Below are positions 25,017-34,464 of a DNA stretch of 64,000 bases, one piece after another. The notes under the pieces were generated by a model. That model saw nothing but the letters and a program-made list of their open reading frames with translations. It did no database searches and had not been told where the DNA came from. The stretch is from CALBPI01 sp038533155. Its GTDB lineage: Bacteria; Pseudomonadota; Gammaproteobacteria; Steroidobacterales; Woeseiaceae. The stretch lies in the NCBI GenBank assembly GCA_038533155.1, contig JBCAZH010000001.1:113262-177261 (forward strand), written 5' to 3'. Position 1 is the stretch's first letter, and each line of letters starts with the position of its first letter. A program made the translations under genes and the position numbers.

Positions 25017-26204
25017 ATGACCCACGTATTGCTTGGCGTTACCGGTGGTATCGCTGTTTACAAGAGCCCGGACCTGACTCGCCGCCTGATTGACTACGGC
25101 GCGAGCGTGCAGGTTGTTATGACGGCCGGAGCGCAGGCATTCGTGACGCCGCTAACGTTCCAAGCGGTTTCGGGCCGGATGGTTCGCACCGATTTGTTCG
25201 ATACCGAAGCTGAAGCGGCGATGGGGCACATCGAGCTTGCGCGATGGGCAGACCGGGTTGTGATTGCACCCGCCAGCGCCGATTTCATAGCGCGCTTCGC
25301 CGCGGGTATGGGTGATGATTTACTCACTACCGTATGTCTTGCCACCGAAGCACCGATCTACATCGCGCCCGCGATGAATCGGCAAATGTGGATGAGCCAG
25401 GCCGTGCAAGACAATATGAAGGTATTGCGAGAGCGCGGCGTTCAGGTCTTGGGCCCGGGCGAAGGCGAACAGGCTTGCGGTGACACGGGCAGTGGGCGGA
25501 TGCTCGAGCCGGTGGAAATCGCCAAGAGCGTACTCGTTCCGCAAGACGGCCCATTGGGCGGCAAGCGCGTCGTTATAACGGCAGGACCGACAAGGGAGCC
25601 GATCGATCCGGTGCGCTATCTGACCAACCGTAGCTCCGGCAAGATGGGATACGCACTCGCGAGCGCGGCTCGCGAGGCGGGCGCAAGTGTTGTGCTGGTT
25701 AGTGGACCTGTGGCGATGTCCGCGCTGGAAGGCGTCGATCGCATCAGCGTTGAGTCGGCCGAAGAGATGCAAGCAGCGGTCGATTCTGTCATCGAAGGTG
25801 CAGACGTGTTCATTAGCGCTGCGGCGGTCGCCGATTATCGTCCTGTGGATTGTCCGGATCAGAAGATCAAAAAGACCGATGAGACGATGACCCTTGAGCT
25901 CACTCGCAATCCAGACATCCTTGCCGGCGTCGCCGCCCGCGACGATCGACCGTTTACGGTTGGTTTCGCTGCAGAAACTCAGTCGGTACTGGAAAACGCG
26001 CGCGGCAAAATGGCGCGCAAAAAACTCGATATGGTCATTGCGAATCAGGTCGGGCGAAATCTCGCGTTTGACCGTGACCAGAATGCTGCTACCGCATTGT
26101 GGGATGGCGGCGAACGTCCGTTTTCCCAGCAGTCAAAACAAACCTTGGCGCGAGGTCTAATCGACTGCATCGCCGAGCGATACAAGGCATCAGGTTCGTC
26201 ATGA
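25017..26204 (+). CDS. coaBC: Bifunctional phosphopantothenoylcysteine decarboxylase / phosphopantothenate-cysteine ligase
   Basis: Two-domain CoaBC (395 residues). The N-terminal FMN-binding CoaC half (about 1-185) has GVTGGIAVYKSPDL, the active His in GHIELARWAD, PAMNRQMW and the active Cys in GEGEQACGDTGSGRM. The C-terminal CoaB half has GPTREPIDPVRYLTNRSSGK and the Lys-rich KMARKKLDMVIANQV. It makes 4'-phosphopantetheine, the substrate for CoaD. The stop overlaps the dut ATG (ATGA), so the two are coupled. Confidence 0.96.
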   Translation: MTHVLLGVTGGIAVYKSPDLTRRLIDYGASVQVVMTAGAQAFVTPLTFQAVSGRMVRTDLFDTEAEAAMGHIELARWADRVVIAPASADFIARFAAGMGDDLLTTVCLATEAPIYIAPAMNRQMWMSQAVQDNMKVLRERGVQVLGPGEGEQACGDTGSGRMLEPVEIAKSVLVPQDGPLGGKRVVITAGPTREPIDPVRYLTNRSSGKMGYALASAAREAGASVVLVSGPVAMSALEGVDRISVESAEEMQAAVDSVIEGADVFISAAAVADYRPVDCPDQKIKKTDETMTLELTRNPDILAGVAARDDRPFTVGFAAETQSVLENARGKMARKKLDMVIANQVGRNLAFDRDQNAATALWDGGERPFSQQSKQTLARGLIDCIAERYKASGSS

Positions 26205-26653
26205 AGTTACAGGTCAAAATTCTGGATCCGCGAATTGGCAGCAGTATCCCGTTGCCGGAGTACGCCACCGACGGCTCCGCGGGAATGGACATCCGCGCGT
26301 GCATCGACGAGCCGCTGACTGTCGCGCCTGGCGAAACACATCTCGTGCCGAGTGGCATGGCGGTCTACGTCGGCGATCCGAATTTCGCGGCGGTGTTGCT
26401 GCCGCGCTCGGGCCTCGGCCACAAACATGGTCTGGTGCTGGGTAATTTGACGGGCTTGATCGACTCTGACTACCAAGGTCAGCTGTATGTGTCGATGTGG
26501 AATCGGGGCAGCACGGCGTACACGATCGAAGTGGGCGAACGGATTGCTCAGATGGTGATCGTGCCTGTCGTGCAAGCGGAGCTGAAGATCGTGGATGCGT
26601 TCGAGGACAGCGAGCGCGGTGCTGGTGGATTCGGCCACTCAGGCCGAGACTAA
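26201..26653 (+). CDS. dut: dUTP diphosphatase
   Basis: Trimeric dUTPase (150 residues) hydrolysing dUTP to dUMP. All five motifs are present: DGSAGMDIRA, PRSGLGHKHG, GNLTGLIDSDYQGQL, ERIAQMVIVPV and ERGAGGFGHSG. The ATG at 26201 overlaps the coaBC stop. Convergent with the DUF4124 gene, sharing 4 bases at the stops. Confidence 0.96.
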   Translation: MKLQVKILDPRIGSSIPLPEYATDGSAGMDIRACIDEPLTVAPGETHLVPSGMAVYVGDPNFAAVLLPRSGLGHKHGLVLGNLTGLIDSDYQGQLYVSMWNRGSTAYTIEVGERIAQMVIVPVVQAELKIVDAFEDSERGAGGFGHSGRD

Positions 26654-27282
26654 CGCGATACGGTTAACTCGGTGTAACGGTCGATCGCAACCTGAAATTC
26701 CGCACGTAGTGCGTCGGCGCTGCGTTTGTGGTCAGCCAGACGTGACTCGTATCGAATGATCCGATCTTTGGTTTCTTTGATGTCGTTGGCTAGCGCGGGT
26801 CGAATCATCGGCGCATCAGGGTCAATGTTGTACGGCTTAAAGCGCGCCGCATCATCGAGCAAAGTCACCAGCCGTTTGCGCAGATTGGTCAGATACAACT
26901 GCGACACTTTCGACTGGGCTTCCAACAGTTCGACGCGTCGATCACGGTGTCGCTCGATTTCACCCACCGACAGATAGGTCGCGAGCAGTGCGCGATCTGC
27001 ACGACGGGCGCGCTCAACTTCGGCTTTCGCGACCTCTTCAGCCGCCATCGCAGCCAACTCTTCTTCGGTCGCTTTGCCGGCAATTCGTCCGATTGTGACG
27101 CCGCGTTCGTTCAGAACCTGCTTTTCTTGCTCGGCGTATTCTGCAGGGATGGAGTCGCCAAAATGAACCACACCATTCTCGTCGACCCAGCGGTAAAGCT
27201 GCTGTCGCTCAGGTGCCGCCAACGCTGGCGCTGCGATGAGCGCAACGCTCAACGCCAAAACAGAAACACTCATCCCACGCAT
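26650..27282 (-). CDS. DUF4124 domain-containing periplasmic protein
   Basis: A 210-residue secreted protein. The signal peptide (about 1-22) ends ALAAP. The DUF4124 segment follows directly (QQLYRWVDENGVVHFGDSIP), a small beta domain of unknown role that is common in gammaproteobacteria. The rest (about 75-205) is charged, helical and probably coiled coil. The ATG at 27282 is chosen for the signal peptide; an upstream GTG at 27306 with GAAGG is an alternative. It follows pyrE by about 68 bp on the same strand. Confidence 0.78.
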   Translation of the reverse strand: MRGMSVSVLALSVALIAAPALAAPERQQLYRWVDENGVVHFGDSIPAEYAEQEKQVLNERGVTIGRIAGKATEEELAAMAAEEVAKAEVERARRADRALLATYLSVGEIERHRDRRVELLEAQSKVSQLYLTNLRKRLVTLLDDAARFKPYNIDPDAPMIRPALANDIKETKDRIIRYESRLADHKRSADALRAEFQVAIDRYTELTVSR

Positions 27283-27350
27283 ATTCAAGATTTTACCTAA
27301 TCGCACCGCACCTTCAGAGAGCTGCGTCACGATTTATTGGCCTCTCAATA

Positions 27351-27995
27351 TCAAGAAACACCGTATTTGGTCCGATAATCCTTAACCGCGCTCAAAGTTT
27401 GCGCGTCCGCACCCTCTTGCTCCAGAACTGTCACGAGATCGTCTAAGGTCGCAAGCGCGTTGACTGTCACGTCCAGTGATTGTTCGACCTCCTGTACAGC
27501 GGAGCGTTCGCCGGTGCCGCGCTCGCGACGGTCGAGGGCAATGACGATGCCAGCGACTTTTGCGCCTGCGGCACGAATCATGTCAACGCTCTCGCGAATT
27601 GCGGTGCCGGCTGTAATGACGTCGTCGATGATCACGACTTTGCCTTGCAGCGGGCCACCAACGATGTTGCCACCTTCGCCGTGATCTTTAGCTTCTTTGC
27701 GATTGAACGCGTAGGGGATGTCGACACCGTGTCGATCGGAGAGCGCTGCTGCGGCGAGGGCAGCCAGCGGAATACCCTTGTACGCCGGGCCGAAAATGAC
27801 GTCGCAGTCTGGGTAGTGTTGGTGGATAAGGTCGGCGTAGCCGCGAGCCAATGCTGCAGCTGCTCGTCCGCCGGAGAGCGCGCCTGCGTTGAAAAAGTAC
27901 GGACTGACGCGGCCCGACTTCAAAGTGAACTCGCCAAACTTCAGCGCGCCGGCCGCACGTGCCATGGCGACAAATTCCTGAGTAGAGTCGGTCAC
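27351..27995 (-). CDS. pyrE: Orotate phosphoribosyltransferase
   Basis: PyrE (214 residues) makes orotidine 5'-phosphate from orotate and PRPP in pyrimidine synthesis. FKSGR-type LKSGRVSPYFFNAG, GPAYKGIPLA, FNRKEAKDHGEGG (flexible loop) and the PRPP motif VVIIDDVITAGTA are all present. GTG start at 27995 with GAAGGGG upstream. E. coli carries slmA between dut and pyrE; here a DUF4124 gene occupies that place on the other strand. Confidence 0.96.
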   Translation of the reverse strand: MTDSTQEFVAMARAAGALKFGEFTLKSGRVSPYFFNAGALSGGRAAAALARGYADLIHQHYPDCDVIFGPAYKGIPLAALAAAALSDRHGVDIPYAFNRKEAKDHGEGGNIVGGPLQGKVVIIDDVITAGTAIRESVDMIRAAGAKVAGIVIALDRRERGTGERSAVQEVEQSLDVTVNALATLDDLVTVLEQEGADAQTLSAVKDYRTKYGVS

Positions 27996-28057
27996 AGATC
28001 CCCTTCAGCGCCATTACTCTCAAGTTTGATAGTATGCCATTTTTCGACGCCGCTCCC

Positions 28058-28834
28058 ATGTTCCGAATCATCACACTCAATGCCAACGGCATCCGCGCAT
28101 CTGCACGCAAAGGGATGTTTAACTGGCTCGCACAACAACGCGCCGATGTCGTCTGCATCCAAGAGACCAAGGCGCAGGTTCACCAACTTGAAGACCCGGT
28201 CTTCTGGCCTGACGGCTATCACTGCGTCTACGTCGATGCGGAGAAAAAAGGCTACAGCGGGGTTGCGATCTACTCCAAGCACAAACCGGACAAAGTCGTG
28301 CGCGGTCTGGGTATCGAGGCGATCGACAACGAAGGTCGCTATGTCGAAGTTCAGCTACCCGGCATCGCCGTCGCTTCGGTCTATCTTCCATCGGGCACGT
28401 CAGGAGACGTACGCCAGGCGTTCAAGATGGAGGTGTTGGAACAATTCCACACTCACCTGAAAAACCTGAAGCGTCGTCGTCGCGAGTATGTGATCTGCGG
28501 TGACTTCAACATCGCACATACGAAAGACGATATTCGCAATTGGCGAAGCAACCAGAAGAACTCTGGCTTCTTGCCTGAAGAGCGGGCTTGGATGGATCAG
28601 TTGTTCGGACCCACGAAATACGTCGACACGTTCCGCGAGCTGGAGCAAGAGCCGCATCAATATACTTGGTGGTCCAACCGGGGGCAGGCCTGGGCGAACA
28701 ATACAGGATGGCGCATTGACTACCAGGTCACGACGCCAGGACTGGCTGGCAAAGTTCTAGCGACTGACATCTATCGCGACGAGCGATTCTCCGATCACGC
28801 ACCGTTTACCGTTGACTACGATTACGCGATCTGA
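28058..28834 (+). CDS. xth: Exodeoxyribonuclease III
   Basis: AP endonuclease/3' exonuclease of the ExoIII family, 258 residues. Motifs LNANGIRAS, IQETKAQ, GYSGVAIYS, CGDFNIAHTKDD, NTGWRIDYQV and FSDHAPFTVDYD supply the metal site and catalytic His/Asp. It processes abasic sites left by glycosylases such as MutM. The ATG at 28058 begins at the family N-terminus (MFRIITLN); an ATG at 28034 would add eight residues. Neither has a clear SD. Divergent from pyrE, as is common. Confidence 0.93.
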   Translation: MFRIITLNANGIRASARKGMFNWLAQQRADVVCIQETKAQVHQLEDPVFWPDGYHCVYVDAEKKGYSGVAIYSKHKPDKVVRGLGIEAIDNEGRYVEVQLPGIAVASVYLPSGTSGDVRQAFKMEVLEQFHTHLKNLKRRRREYVICGDFNIAHTKDDIRNWRSNQKNSGFLPEERAWMDQLFGPTKYVDTFRELEQEPHQYTWWSNRGQAWANNTGWRIDYQVTTPGLAGKVLATDIYRDERFSDHAPFTVDYDYAI

Positions 28835-30179
28835 CGGTCGACCGAAGTGGCTACGGCCAACGGTTGTCACGAACTTTTTTCTTGGGTTCTCGAGCGGGCT
28901 TCCGTTTCCGCTCGTTTACGCAACCCTGACTGCGTGGCTCGAAGATGCGAGCATCGCGCGCAGCACAATCTCCACGTTCGCATGGATCGGTTTCGCGTAT
29001 TCCTTTAAGTACCTCTGGGCGCCTTTGATCGATGCTGTCGATGTGCCGGTGCTAACCCGGTGGCTCGGTCGCCGCCGCGCCTGGCTCGTGGTGGCGCAAA
29101 TTAGCATCGCACTTGGCCTCGTCAGCATGGCCTTCACCAACCCGTCGCAGGCGCTGCTACCCTTCACGCTGTCCGCCATCGCGGTTGCTCTGCTGTCAGC
29201 GACACAAGACATCATCATCGATGCGTATCGGATTGAGTCTGACCATGCGGATATGCAAGGTCTACTGGCGGCCGCGTATCAATACGGCTATCGGATTGCG
29301 CTGATTGCGTCCACTGCAGGGGCGTTGCTACTGGCGGATACGCAGAGCTGGACGATCGCGTACCTGAGCATGGCAGTGTTGATGGGTGTTGGCGTGACCG
29401 CAGTGTTGTTCTCGCCAGAACCCAAGCGCGCTCCCCGGAAACCGATAGAACGATGGTCGACGCGAATCCGCGTTGCGCTGCTCGACCCGTTTCTCGATTT
29501 CTTTGAGCGTGCAGGCCCAGCAGCACGACTAATTTTGTACTACATCTTGTTTTATCGCGTCAGCGATTACGTGTTGGGCGTATTGGCGAATCCGTTCTAT
29601 CTGGACATTGGATTTACCAAGTCTCAAGTTGCTGGTGTCGCTAAGGTTTATGGCACCATCGTGTCACTCGTCGGTATCGCCGCGGGCGGGGTTGCGGTCC
29701 TTAGGCTCGGCATCTACCGCAGCTTGATCGTCGCGAGTGTATTGATCGCCGCCACTAACCTGGGTTTCATCTATTTGGCGTTTCAAGGCCCTGAAGTTTC
29801 CGCACTAGCGGTGACCATTAGCGGTGACAACTTCGCGCAGGGTTTTTCCGGCACGGTGCTGATCGCATACCTTGCGAGCTTGACGAATCGTTCGTTTACC
29901 GCCACCCAGTACGCGTTGTTCAGTTCGCTGAGCGTCCTTCTCGGTAAATTTCTCGCGAAATACTCAGGTAACGTTCAGGAGTGGGCCGGTTGGGCCGGCG
30001 TATTCGCGGACTATATGACCTCACCAATGCGGGACGCCGATTGGGCCGGTTGGGTCGGGTTTTTCACCTACGCGGCAATTACTGGAATCCCGTCAATAGT
30101 GCTTGCCTGTCTCGTCGCGATGCCGCGATTCAGGCCAACCCCTGTCGCCGGTACAACATCCGACGGAAACGCCGCTTAA
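28812..30179 (+). CDS. AmpG-like MFS permease (PAT family)
   Basis: A 455-residue inner-membrane transporter with about 12-14 TM helices. The N-terminus FFLGFSSGLPFPLVYATLTAWL and the segment LSATQDIIIDAYRIE are typical of AmpG, which imports anhydromuropeptides for cell-wall recycling. Two insertions near the C-terminus carry the repeated WAGWAGVF / WAGWVGFF. The only reasonable start is TTG at 28812, which overlaps the xth 3' end by 23 bases; no better start is seen. Substrate by homology only. Confidence 0.83.
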   Translation: MTTITRSDGRPKWLRPTVVTNFFLGFSSGLPFPLVYATLTAWLEDASIARSTISTFAWIGFAYSFKYLWAPLIDAVDVPVLTRWLGRRRAWLVVAQISIALGLVSMAFTNPSQALLPFTLSAIAVALLSATQDIIIDAYRIESDHADMQGLLAAAYQYGYRIALIASTAGALLLADTQSWTIAYLSMAVLMGVGVTAVLFSPEPKRAPRKPIERWSTRIRVALLDPFLDFFERAGPAARLILYYILFYRVSDYVLGVLANPFYLDIGFTKSQVAGVAKVYGTIVSLVGIAAGGVAVLRLGIYRSLIVASVLIAATNLGFIYLAFQGPEVSALAVTISGDNFAQGFSGTVLIAYLASLTNRSFTATQYALFSSLSVLLGKFLAKYSGNVQEWAGWAGVFADYMTSPMRDADWAGWVGFFTYAAITGIPSIVLACLVAMPRFRPTPVAGTTSDGNAA

Positions 30180-30248
30180 CGTCATTGGATTCACCACTGC
30201 GCGGCCCTATACTGCGCGCATTCTTGCCCAGCAGCCGAGGGTACTCCG

Positions 30249-30878
30249 GTGGTTGAACAGCTTATTCGACACTTCGTGGTTTTGTTTGTGGTGATCGAGC
30301 CGATCACGCTCGTGCCGATTTTCGGTGCGCTGACGCGCGGTGGCGATCCAAGCTATCGACGCACGATGGCGGTCAAGTCGGTCGTCCTGTCGACCATTAT
30401 TTTCTGGGTGTTCGCGCTCGCCGGACAGCGGCTGTTGGAGACGCTTGGAATCAGTGTCGCTTCGTTCAAGATTGCCGGCGGACTGCTTTTATTCCTGATG
30501 GCGGTCGACATGGTATTCGCGCGCCAGTCGGGTTTGCGCTCGACCACCGTGCGAGAACAAGATGAGGCGCGGTATCGCGAGGACATTTCGGTATTCCCGC
30601 TGGCGTTTCCTTTGATTGCCGGTCCAGGCTCGCTTGCGACCCTGCTGCTGTTGCTCGTCGAGTTGGGCGACAACTGGCTCGAGTTCTTCGGCCTCATGGC
30701 GATGGCGATGTTGGTGTTGCTGATCGCGCTGGTGTTGATGCTATTAACCACGCCGATCATGCGCGTGCTTGGTGAAACGGGCGCCAATGTCATCAGTCGA
30801 TTGCTTGGTGTCGTACTCGTGGCGCTTGCGGTTCAGTACGTCGTCGACGGTGTCATCACCGTCTTCTTCCAGGCCTAG
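30249..30878 (+). CDS. MarC family membrane protein
   Basis: A 209-residue protein with six predicted TM helices. FFVVIEPITLVPIFGAL-like VVIEPITLVPIFGALT and FPLIAGPGSLATLLLL are MarC/UPF0056 signatures. Function is unresolved; an older link to antibiotic resistance was not confirmed. GTG start at 30249 with GAGGG upstream. Convergent with trmB, the stops sharing 4 bases. Confidence 0.88.
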   Translation: MVEQLIRHFVVLFVVIEPITLVPIFGALTRGGDPSYRRTMAVKSVVLSTIIFWVFALAGQRLLETLGISVASFKIAGGLLLFLMAVDMVFARQSGLRSTTVREQDEARYREDISVFPLAFPLIAGPGSLATLLLLLVELGDNWLEFFGLMAMAMLVLLIALVLMLLTTPIMRVLGETGANVISRLLGVVLVALAVQYVVDGVITVFFQA

Positions 30879-31552
30879 CTCGAGCGGCGAATTTCCCAGT
30901 CCACAATCTGGTGCCCAAGGCGCAGTCCGCGTTGCTCGAATTTGGTCGGCGGACGGACGTGCGGAGCATCGCCGACGTGTGTGCGACGTAGCGCAACATC
31001 GAAACGATCGTCTGCTGCGAGGACTTCGTCGATGTGCTCGGCGTATGGCGCCCAGTCGGTCGCAATGTGCAGCGCACCGTCGTGGCTGAGTGCATGATGC
31101 GCCAACTCCATAAACGGCGGATTCACAATTCGTCGCTTGTGATGGCGTTTCTTCGGCCACGGGTCCGGGAAGTACAGGTTCAGTCTCGAAACGCTCCCCG
31201 CACCCAGCCGCTCCCGCAGTACGATGATCGCGTCTTGGGCGATGATCTTGAAGTGCTCCAGGCCATGCGATTCTGCTTTCAGCAAGCAATGGCCCACGCC
31301 GGGCTCGTGTACTTCGATGCCGATGACATTCCAATCCGGCATGCTCGCGGCGAGTTCCGTCAAACTGTCACCGTTGCCAAAACCGATCTCGACCATCAAC
31401 GGCGCGCGACGTGAGAAAGTGATATCCGGATCAATCGGTGCTGTGTCTGGCGCGATACAGAATCGAGGGGCAAGCTCCGTTAACGCGCGCTTTTGCGCCG
31501 GCGTCAATCGGCCAGGGCGGCGCACAAAGCTCTGAATTTCCCGATACGGCAT
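30875..31552 (-). CDS. trmB: tRNA (guanine(46)-N(7))-methyltransferase
   Basis: SAM-dependent TrmB (225 residues), which forms m7G46 in tRNA. The SAM loop is VEIGFGNGDSL, the catalytic motif is NLYFPDPWPKKRHHKRRIV, and HIATDWAPYAEH and RPPTKFEQRGLRLGH are also diagnostic. The stop overlaps the MarC gene stop. The start is ATG at 31552, 9 bp downstream of the GGDEF-EAL gene on the same strand. Confidence 0.95.
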   Translation of the reverse strand: MPYREIQSFVRRPGRLTPAQKRALTELAPRFCIAPDTAPIDPDITFSRRAPLMVEIGFGNGDSLTELAASMPDWNVIGIEVHEPGVGHCLLKAESHGLEHFKIIAQDAIIVLRERLGAGSVSRLNLYFPDPWPKKRHHKRRIVNPPFMELAHHALSHDGALHIATDWAPYAEHIDEVLAADDRFDVALRRTHVGDAPHVRPPTKFEQRGLRLGHQIVDWEIRRSS

Positions 31553-31561
31553 ACCGCCGAC

Positions 31562-33703
31562 TCAGGCAGCGCTGTGTTGCGAGAGCAGTTTGTGCCCGAG
31601 CGATTCGGTGTGCAGTAATGCGTCGACTTTCTGCCGCGACATCGGGCGACTAATGAAAAATCCCTGCGCAGCCGTGCACTGATGCGTTCGCAAGAACTCG
31701 AGCTGGTCCTGCGTCTCGACACCCTCCGCAGCGACTTCGATCTGTAGACCGTCGGCCATCGCGATGGCGGCACGCACAATTCGTTGGTGCGTTTCGTTGT
31801 CCGCCAGATCGCGCACTAGTGATTGATGCAGCACAAAGTTGCTGATCATTGTGCTGTCGAGGGCCGCGAACGAAATGTCGTGGGTGCCAAAATGATCGAG
31901 TGAGACGCCGACGCCGAGTGCGCGCAGGGCTTGTAAGGATTCGAGCGATTTCGGCCGACGCAGACTGTCGGCACCATCACCGAGCTCGAACTCGAGGCAA
32001 CCCGGATCGAGGTGATAGTCTGCGATCGCGCTGCCGACCACGTCCGCCAAGCGTCCGTCTTCGAGTTGCAGCGGCGAAAGATTGATTGTGACGGTCAAGT
32101 CCGGCACTGGGTAGCGCTGCTGCCACGCGTGGAGCTGTGCGCATACCGTTCGGATGACCCATTCGCCGACTGAGTGAATCAGGCCGCTCGATTCAAGCAG
32201 CGACAAAAAGCGCGCGGGTGGCAGGAGTCCGAACCGCGGGTGTTGCCAGCGCAACAACGCCTCGAGCCCCATCAGTCGTCCATCGTTCAAACCCACGCGC
32301 GGCTGGTAGCGCAGGGTCAACTCGCGGCGCAGCAAAGCATGCCGTATGCCCAATTCGAGTTCTGCAGCATTGCCAACCGCATGCGAGGATTCGGCAAAAA
32401 ACTGCAGGCGAGCGCCGCCTTGTCGTTTGGCCTCAGCGAGGCCCTGATTCGCCGCATCGATCAAAGACTGTTCGTCTTCGCCGGCCTCGGGATACAGCGC
32501 GATGCCAATCGACGCGCCGATGTAGATTTCGCTGCCGCTGCACTCGAACCGCTCTGCGAGTCCTCGAATGACTTTCTGTGCGATGGCTGCCGCGTCACGC
32601 GGGCTGGACAAATTCTCAACGCACACCATGAACCGATCGCCACCCCACTGCGCGAGCATGTCTCCCTGCCGCAGCAAAACTTGGAGGCGTTCCGCCACCG
32701 CATCCAGCAGCAAATCGCCGGCATCGTGGCCTAGCGACTCATTGACTGTTTGGAATCGGTCGAGATCGATACACAGAACACCCAGCGTTCTTTGACTCCG
32801 CTTAGCGCGAGCAATGGCTTGCTGCAGCTGTTCGGTGAACAGATGCCGATTCGCGATCCCGGTTGTCGGATCAAACAGCGCGTTGCCGGCGAGTTCCGAT
32901 GCGAGCTGGAACTCGTCGGTCACATCGCGAAACAACAGAATTCCGCCGAGCAGTGCGTCGCCGCCGTTGTACAAGCCATGACCGCTCACGGACAACACGA
33001 GCTCTGCGCCATGCTCATCGCGATGGCGGAAACGCTGTTCGGTGAATCGATCACCGCGGGCAGCGCGCGAGACCGGACGATCGGCCTGCGCCAACTCATC
33101 ACCGCTGGCGGCATCCCAGGCGCAGAACGTACGGCTCCAGGCCAGCGCAGGTTGATGCTCTCGCGCCAGCCCCAACAGTCCGCGGGCAGCGGCATTGGAT
33201 CGGATGATTCGACCGTCTCGATCGCAGAGTAGGGCGCCGTCGGGCAGCCCTTCGACCAGCATCGCCAGTAACTCGCTTCTACCGTTGATGGTGCTGGTGA
33301 AATCGTGGTGCTTGCGACATTGATCGATCGCTGAGCGCAGACTGTTCTCCGGCAACCCGTTATCGATGACCAAATAGTGTTGTGCGCCATGCAGCACCGC
33401 GCGGATGCCGCGTTGTTCGCGTTCCGCACTCGTCAATGCCAGCGTCGGAAACGACTCCAGCAATTGCATCAGTTTGGCGGAACGATATCGCTCGGCGGAC
33501 GATTCGGAGATGCCGACGTCGACCAAAACCAGGTCTGGCTGCCAAGCGGCGAGGTGCTGCGAGAGGAGTTCGGGGTCGGTCAGCTCAGCGACTGTCTCGA
33601 CGGCGTCGAGGCCACTGATGGCTCGCAGAGCGGTGCGAGCCGGAACGGAAGTCTCCCCGATGTATAGCAAGCGGAGGCGGTGATCGCTTTGTACTTCGAT
33701 CAT
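31562..33703 (-). CDS. REC-PAS-GGDEF-EAL protein with degenerate catalytic motifs
   Basis: A 713-residue signalling protein. A receiver-like domain (about 10-116, LVLVDVG) is followed by a PAS domain (about 148-262), a GGDEF domain (about 270-440) and an EAL domain (about 455-710). The GGDEF signature is GGDRF (354-358), so the key acidic residue is Arg. In the EAL domain Glu481, Asn541, Glu660 and Gln680 remain. However, the DDFG motif is DHFG (His604), and the Lys of the usual KID motif is gone (FVLHQSLV). Both cyclase and phosphodiesterase activity are therefore unlikely, and it may act as a c-di-GMP or protein sensor. The ATG at 33703 starts just before the receiver; the upstream open frame runs into the divergent sigma gene. 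Confidence 0.85.
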   Translation of the reverse strand: MIEVQSDHRLRLLYIGETSVPARTALRAISGLDAVETVAELTDPELLSQHLAAWQPDLVLVDVGISESSAERYRSAKLMQLLESFPTLALTSAEREQRGIRAVLHGAQHYLVIDNGLPENSLRSAIDQCRKHHDFTSTINGRSELLAMLVEGLPDGALLCDRDGRIIRSNAAARGLLGLAREHQPALAWSRTFCAWDAASGDELAQADRPVSRAARGDRFTEQRFRHRDEHGAELVLSVSGHGLYNGGDALLGGILLFRDVTDEFQLASELAGNALFDPTTGIANRHLFTEQLQQAIARAKRSQRTLGVLCIDLDRFQTVNESLGHDAGDLLLDAVAERLQVLLRQGDMLAQWGGDRFMVCVENLSSPRDAAAIAQKVIRGLAERFECSGSEIYIGASIGIALYPEAGEDEQSLIDAANQGLAEAKRQGGARLQFFAESSHAVGNAAELELGIRHALLRRELTLRYQPRVGLNDGRLMGLEALLRWQHPRFGLLPPARFLSLLESSGLIHSVGEWVIRTVCAQLHAWQQRYPVPDLTVTINLSPLQLEDGRLADVVGSAIADYHLDPGCLEFELGDGADSLRRPKSLESLQALRALGVGVSLDHFGTHDISFAALDSTMISNFVLHQSLVRDLADNETHQRIVRAAIAMADGLQIEVAAEGVETQDQLEFLRTHQCTAAQGFFISRPMSRQKVDALLHTESLGHKLLSQHSAA

Positions 33704-33886
33704 CGGCGCGTCATGCTGTGTCGGCGCATGTTGTCTCAGTCCCAGACCGGTTTGCGCGATGATATCAGAACACGCCGAAAAAATGCCGTTGCATCTAAAC
33801 GCTTTGCGTATGGACGTCGTCTTAGTTCCAAACCAAGACAAACTGCCGTGTGGTCGCCCCACCGGCCGACGCGCAAAGGATAGGAT

Positions 33887-34444
33887 ATGCTGCTCTCGAT
33901 GAGCACACAGGCCAGAGCTAGCGGAACTGAGATGGCGGTGGACCCGGCCGATCTCGTAGCGCGAGCGGCGGCGGGTGATCGGCCCGCGTATGAGCAGCTC
34001 TACAACCGCCATTGCGGACAGATTTATGCGCTGTGCTTGCGGATGACCGCAAATCCAGCGGAAGCGGAGGACGCGACCCAGGATGCGTTCATTCAGGCCT
34101 GGAGCAAGCTCAACTTGTTTCGAGGTGACAGCGCGTTCTCAAGTTGGCTGCACCGAATTGCGGTCAACGTCGTTTTGACGCGGATGCGCAAGAACAAGCG
34201 TGAAGCGGAAAGACTGCGGCTTGTGACGCCCGACGACGACAATGTCAGCGTGGATGATCATGATATGCCGGACCTCGAGCGAGCGATCGCCGGGCTTCCG
34301 GATCGCGCCCGCCAGGTGTTCGTACTGGCCGGGGTGTATGGATACACACACGAACAAGTGGCCGAAACGCTCGATGTAGCGGTCGGCACCTGCAAGGCAC
34401 ACTTGCACAGAGCGCGCCAATTGCTGGCGGCACAGCTCGGTTAG
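33887..34444 (+). CDS. ECF-type RNA polymerase sigma factor
   Basis: A 185-residue sigma-70 family member with only regions 2 and 4. Region 2 contains DATQDAFIQAWSKLNLFRG and FSSWLHRIAVNVVLTRMRK. Region 4 contains LPDRARQVFVLAGVYGYTHE and GTCKAHLHRARQLL. The ATG at 33887 has AAAGGA about 7 nt upstream. It heads a three-gene unit with a membrane protein that may be its anti-sigma factor and a DUF4097 protein. Likely role: envelope stress control, by inference from partners. Confidence 0.92.
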   Translation: MLLSMSTQARASGTEMAVDPADLVARAAAGDRPAYEQLYNRHCGQIYALCLRMTANPAEAEDATQDAFIQAWSKLNLFRGDSAFSSWLHRIAVNVVLTRMRKNKREAERLRLVTPDDDNVSVDDHDMPDLERAIAGLPDRARQVFVLAGVYGYTHEQVAETLDVAVGTCKAHLHRARQLLAAQLG

Positions 34445-34464
34445 GCCGGGCGAGAGATAGGATC

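Noticed and set aside
31562..34012. 816-codon version of the GGDEF-EAL protein
   Set aside because: The extra 103 codons run through the divergent sigma gene start and do not resemble any domain.
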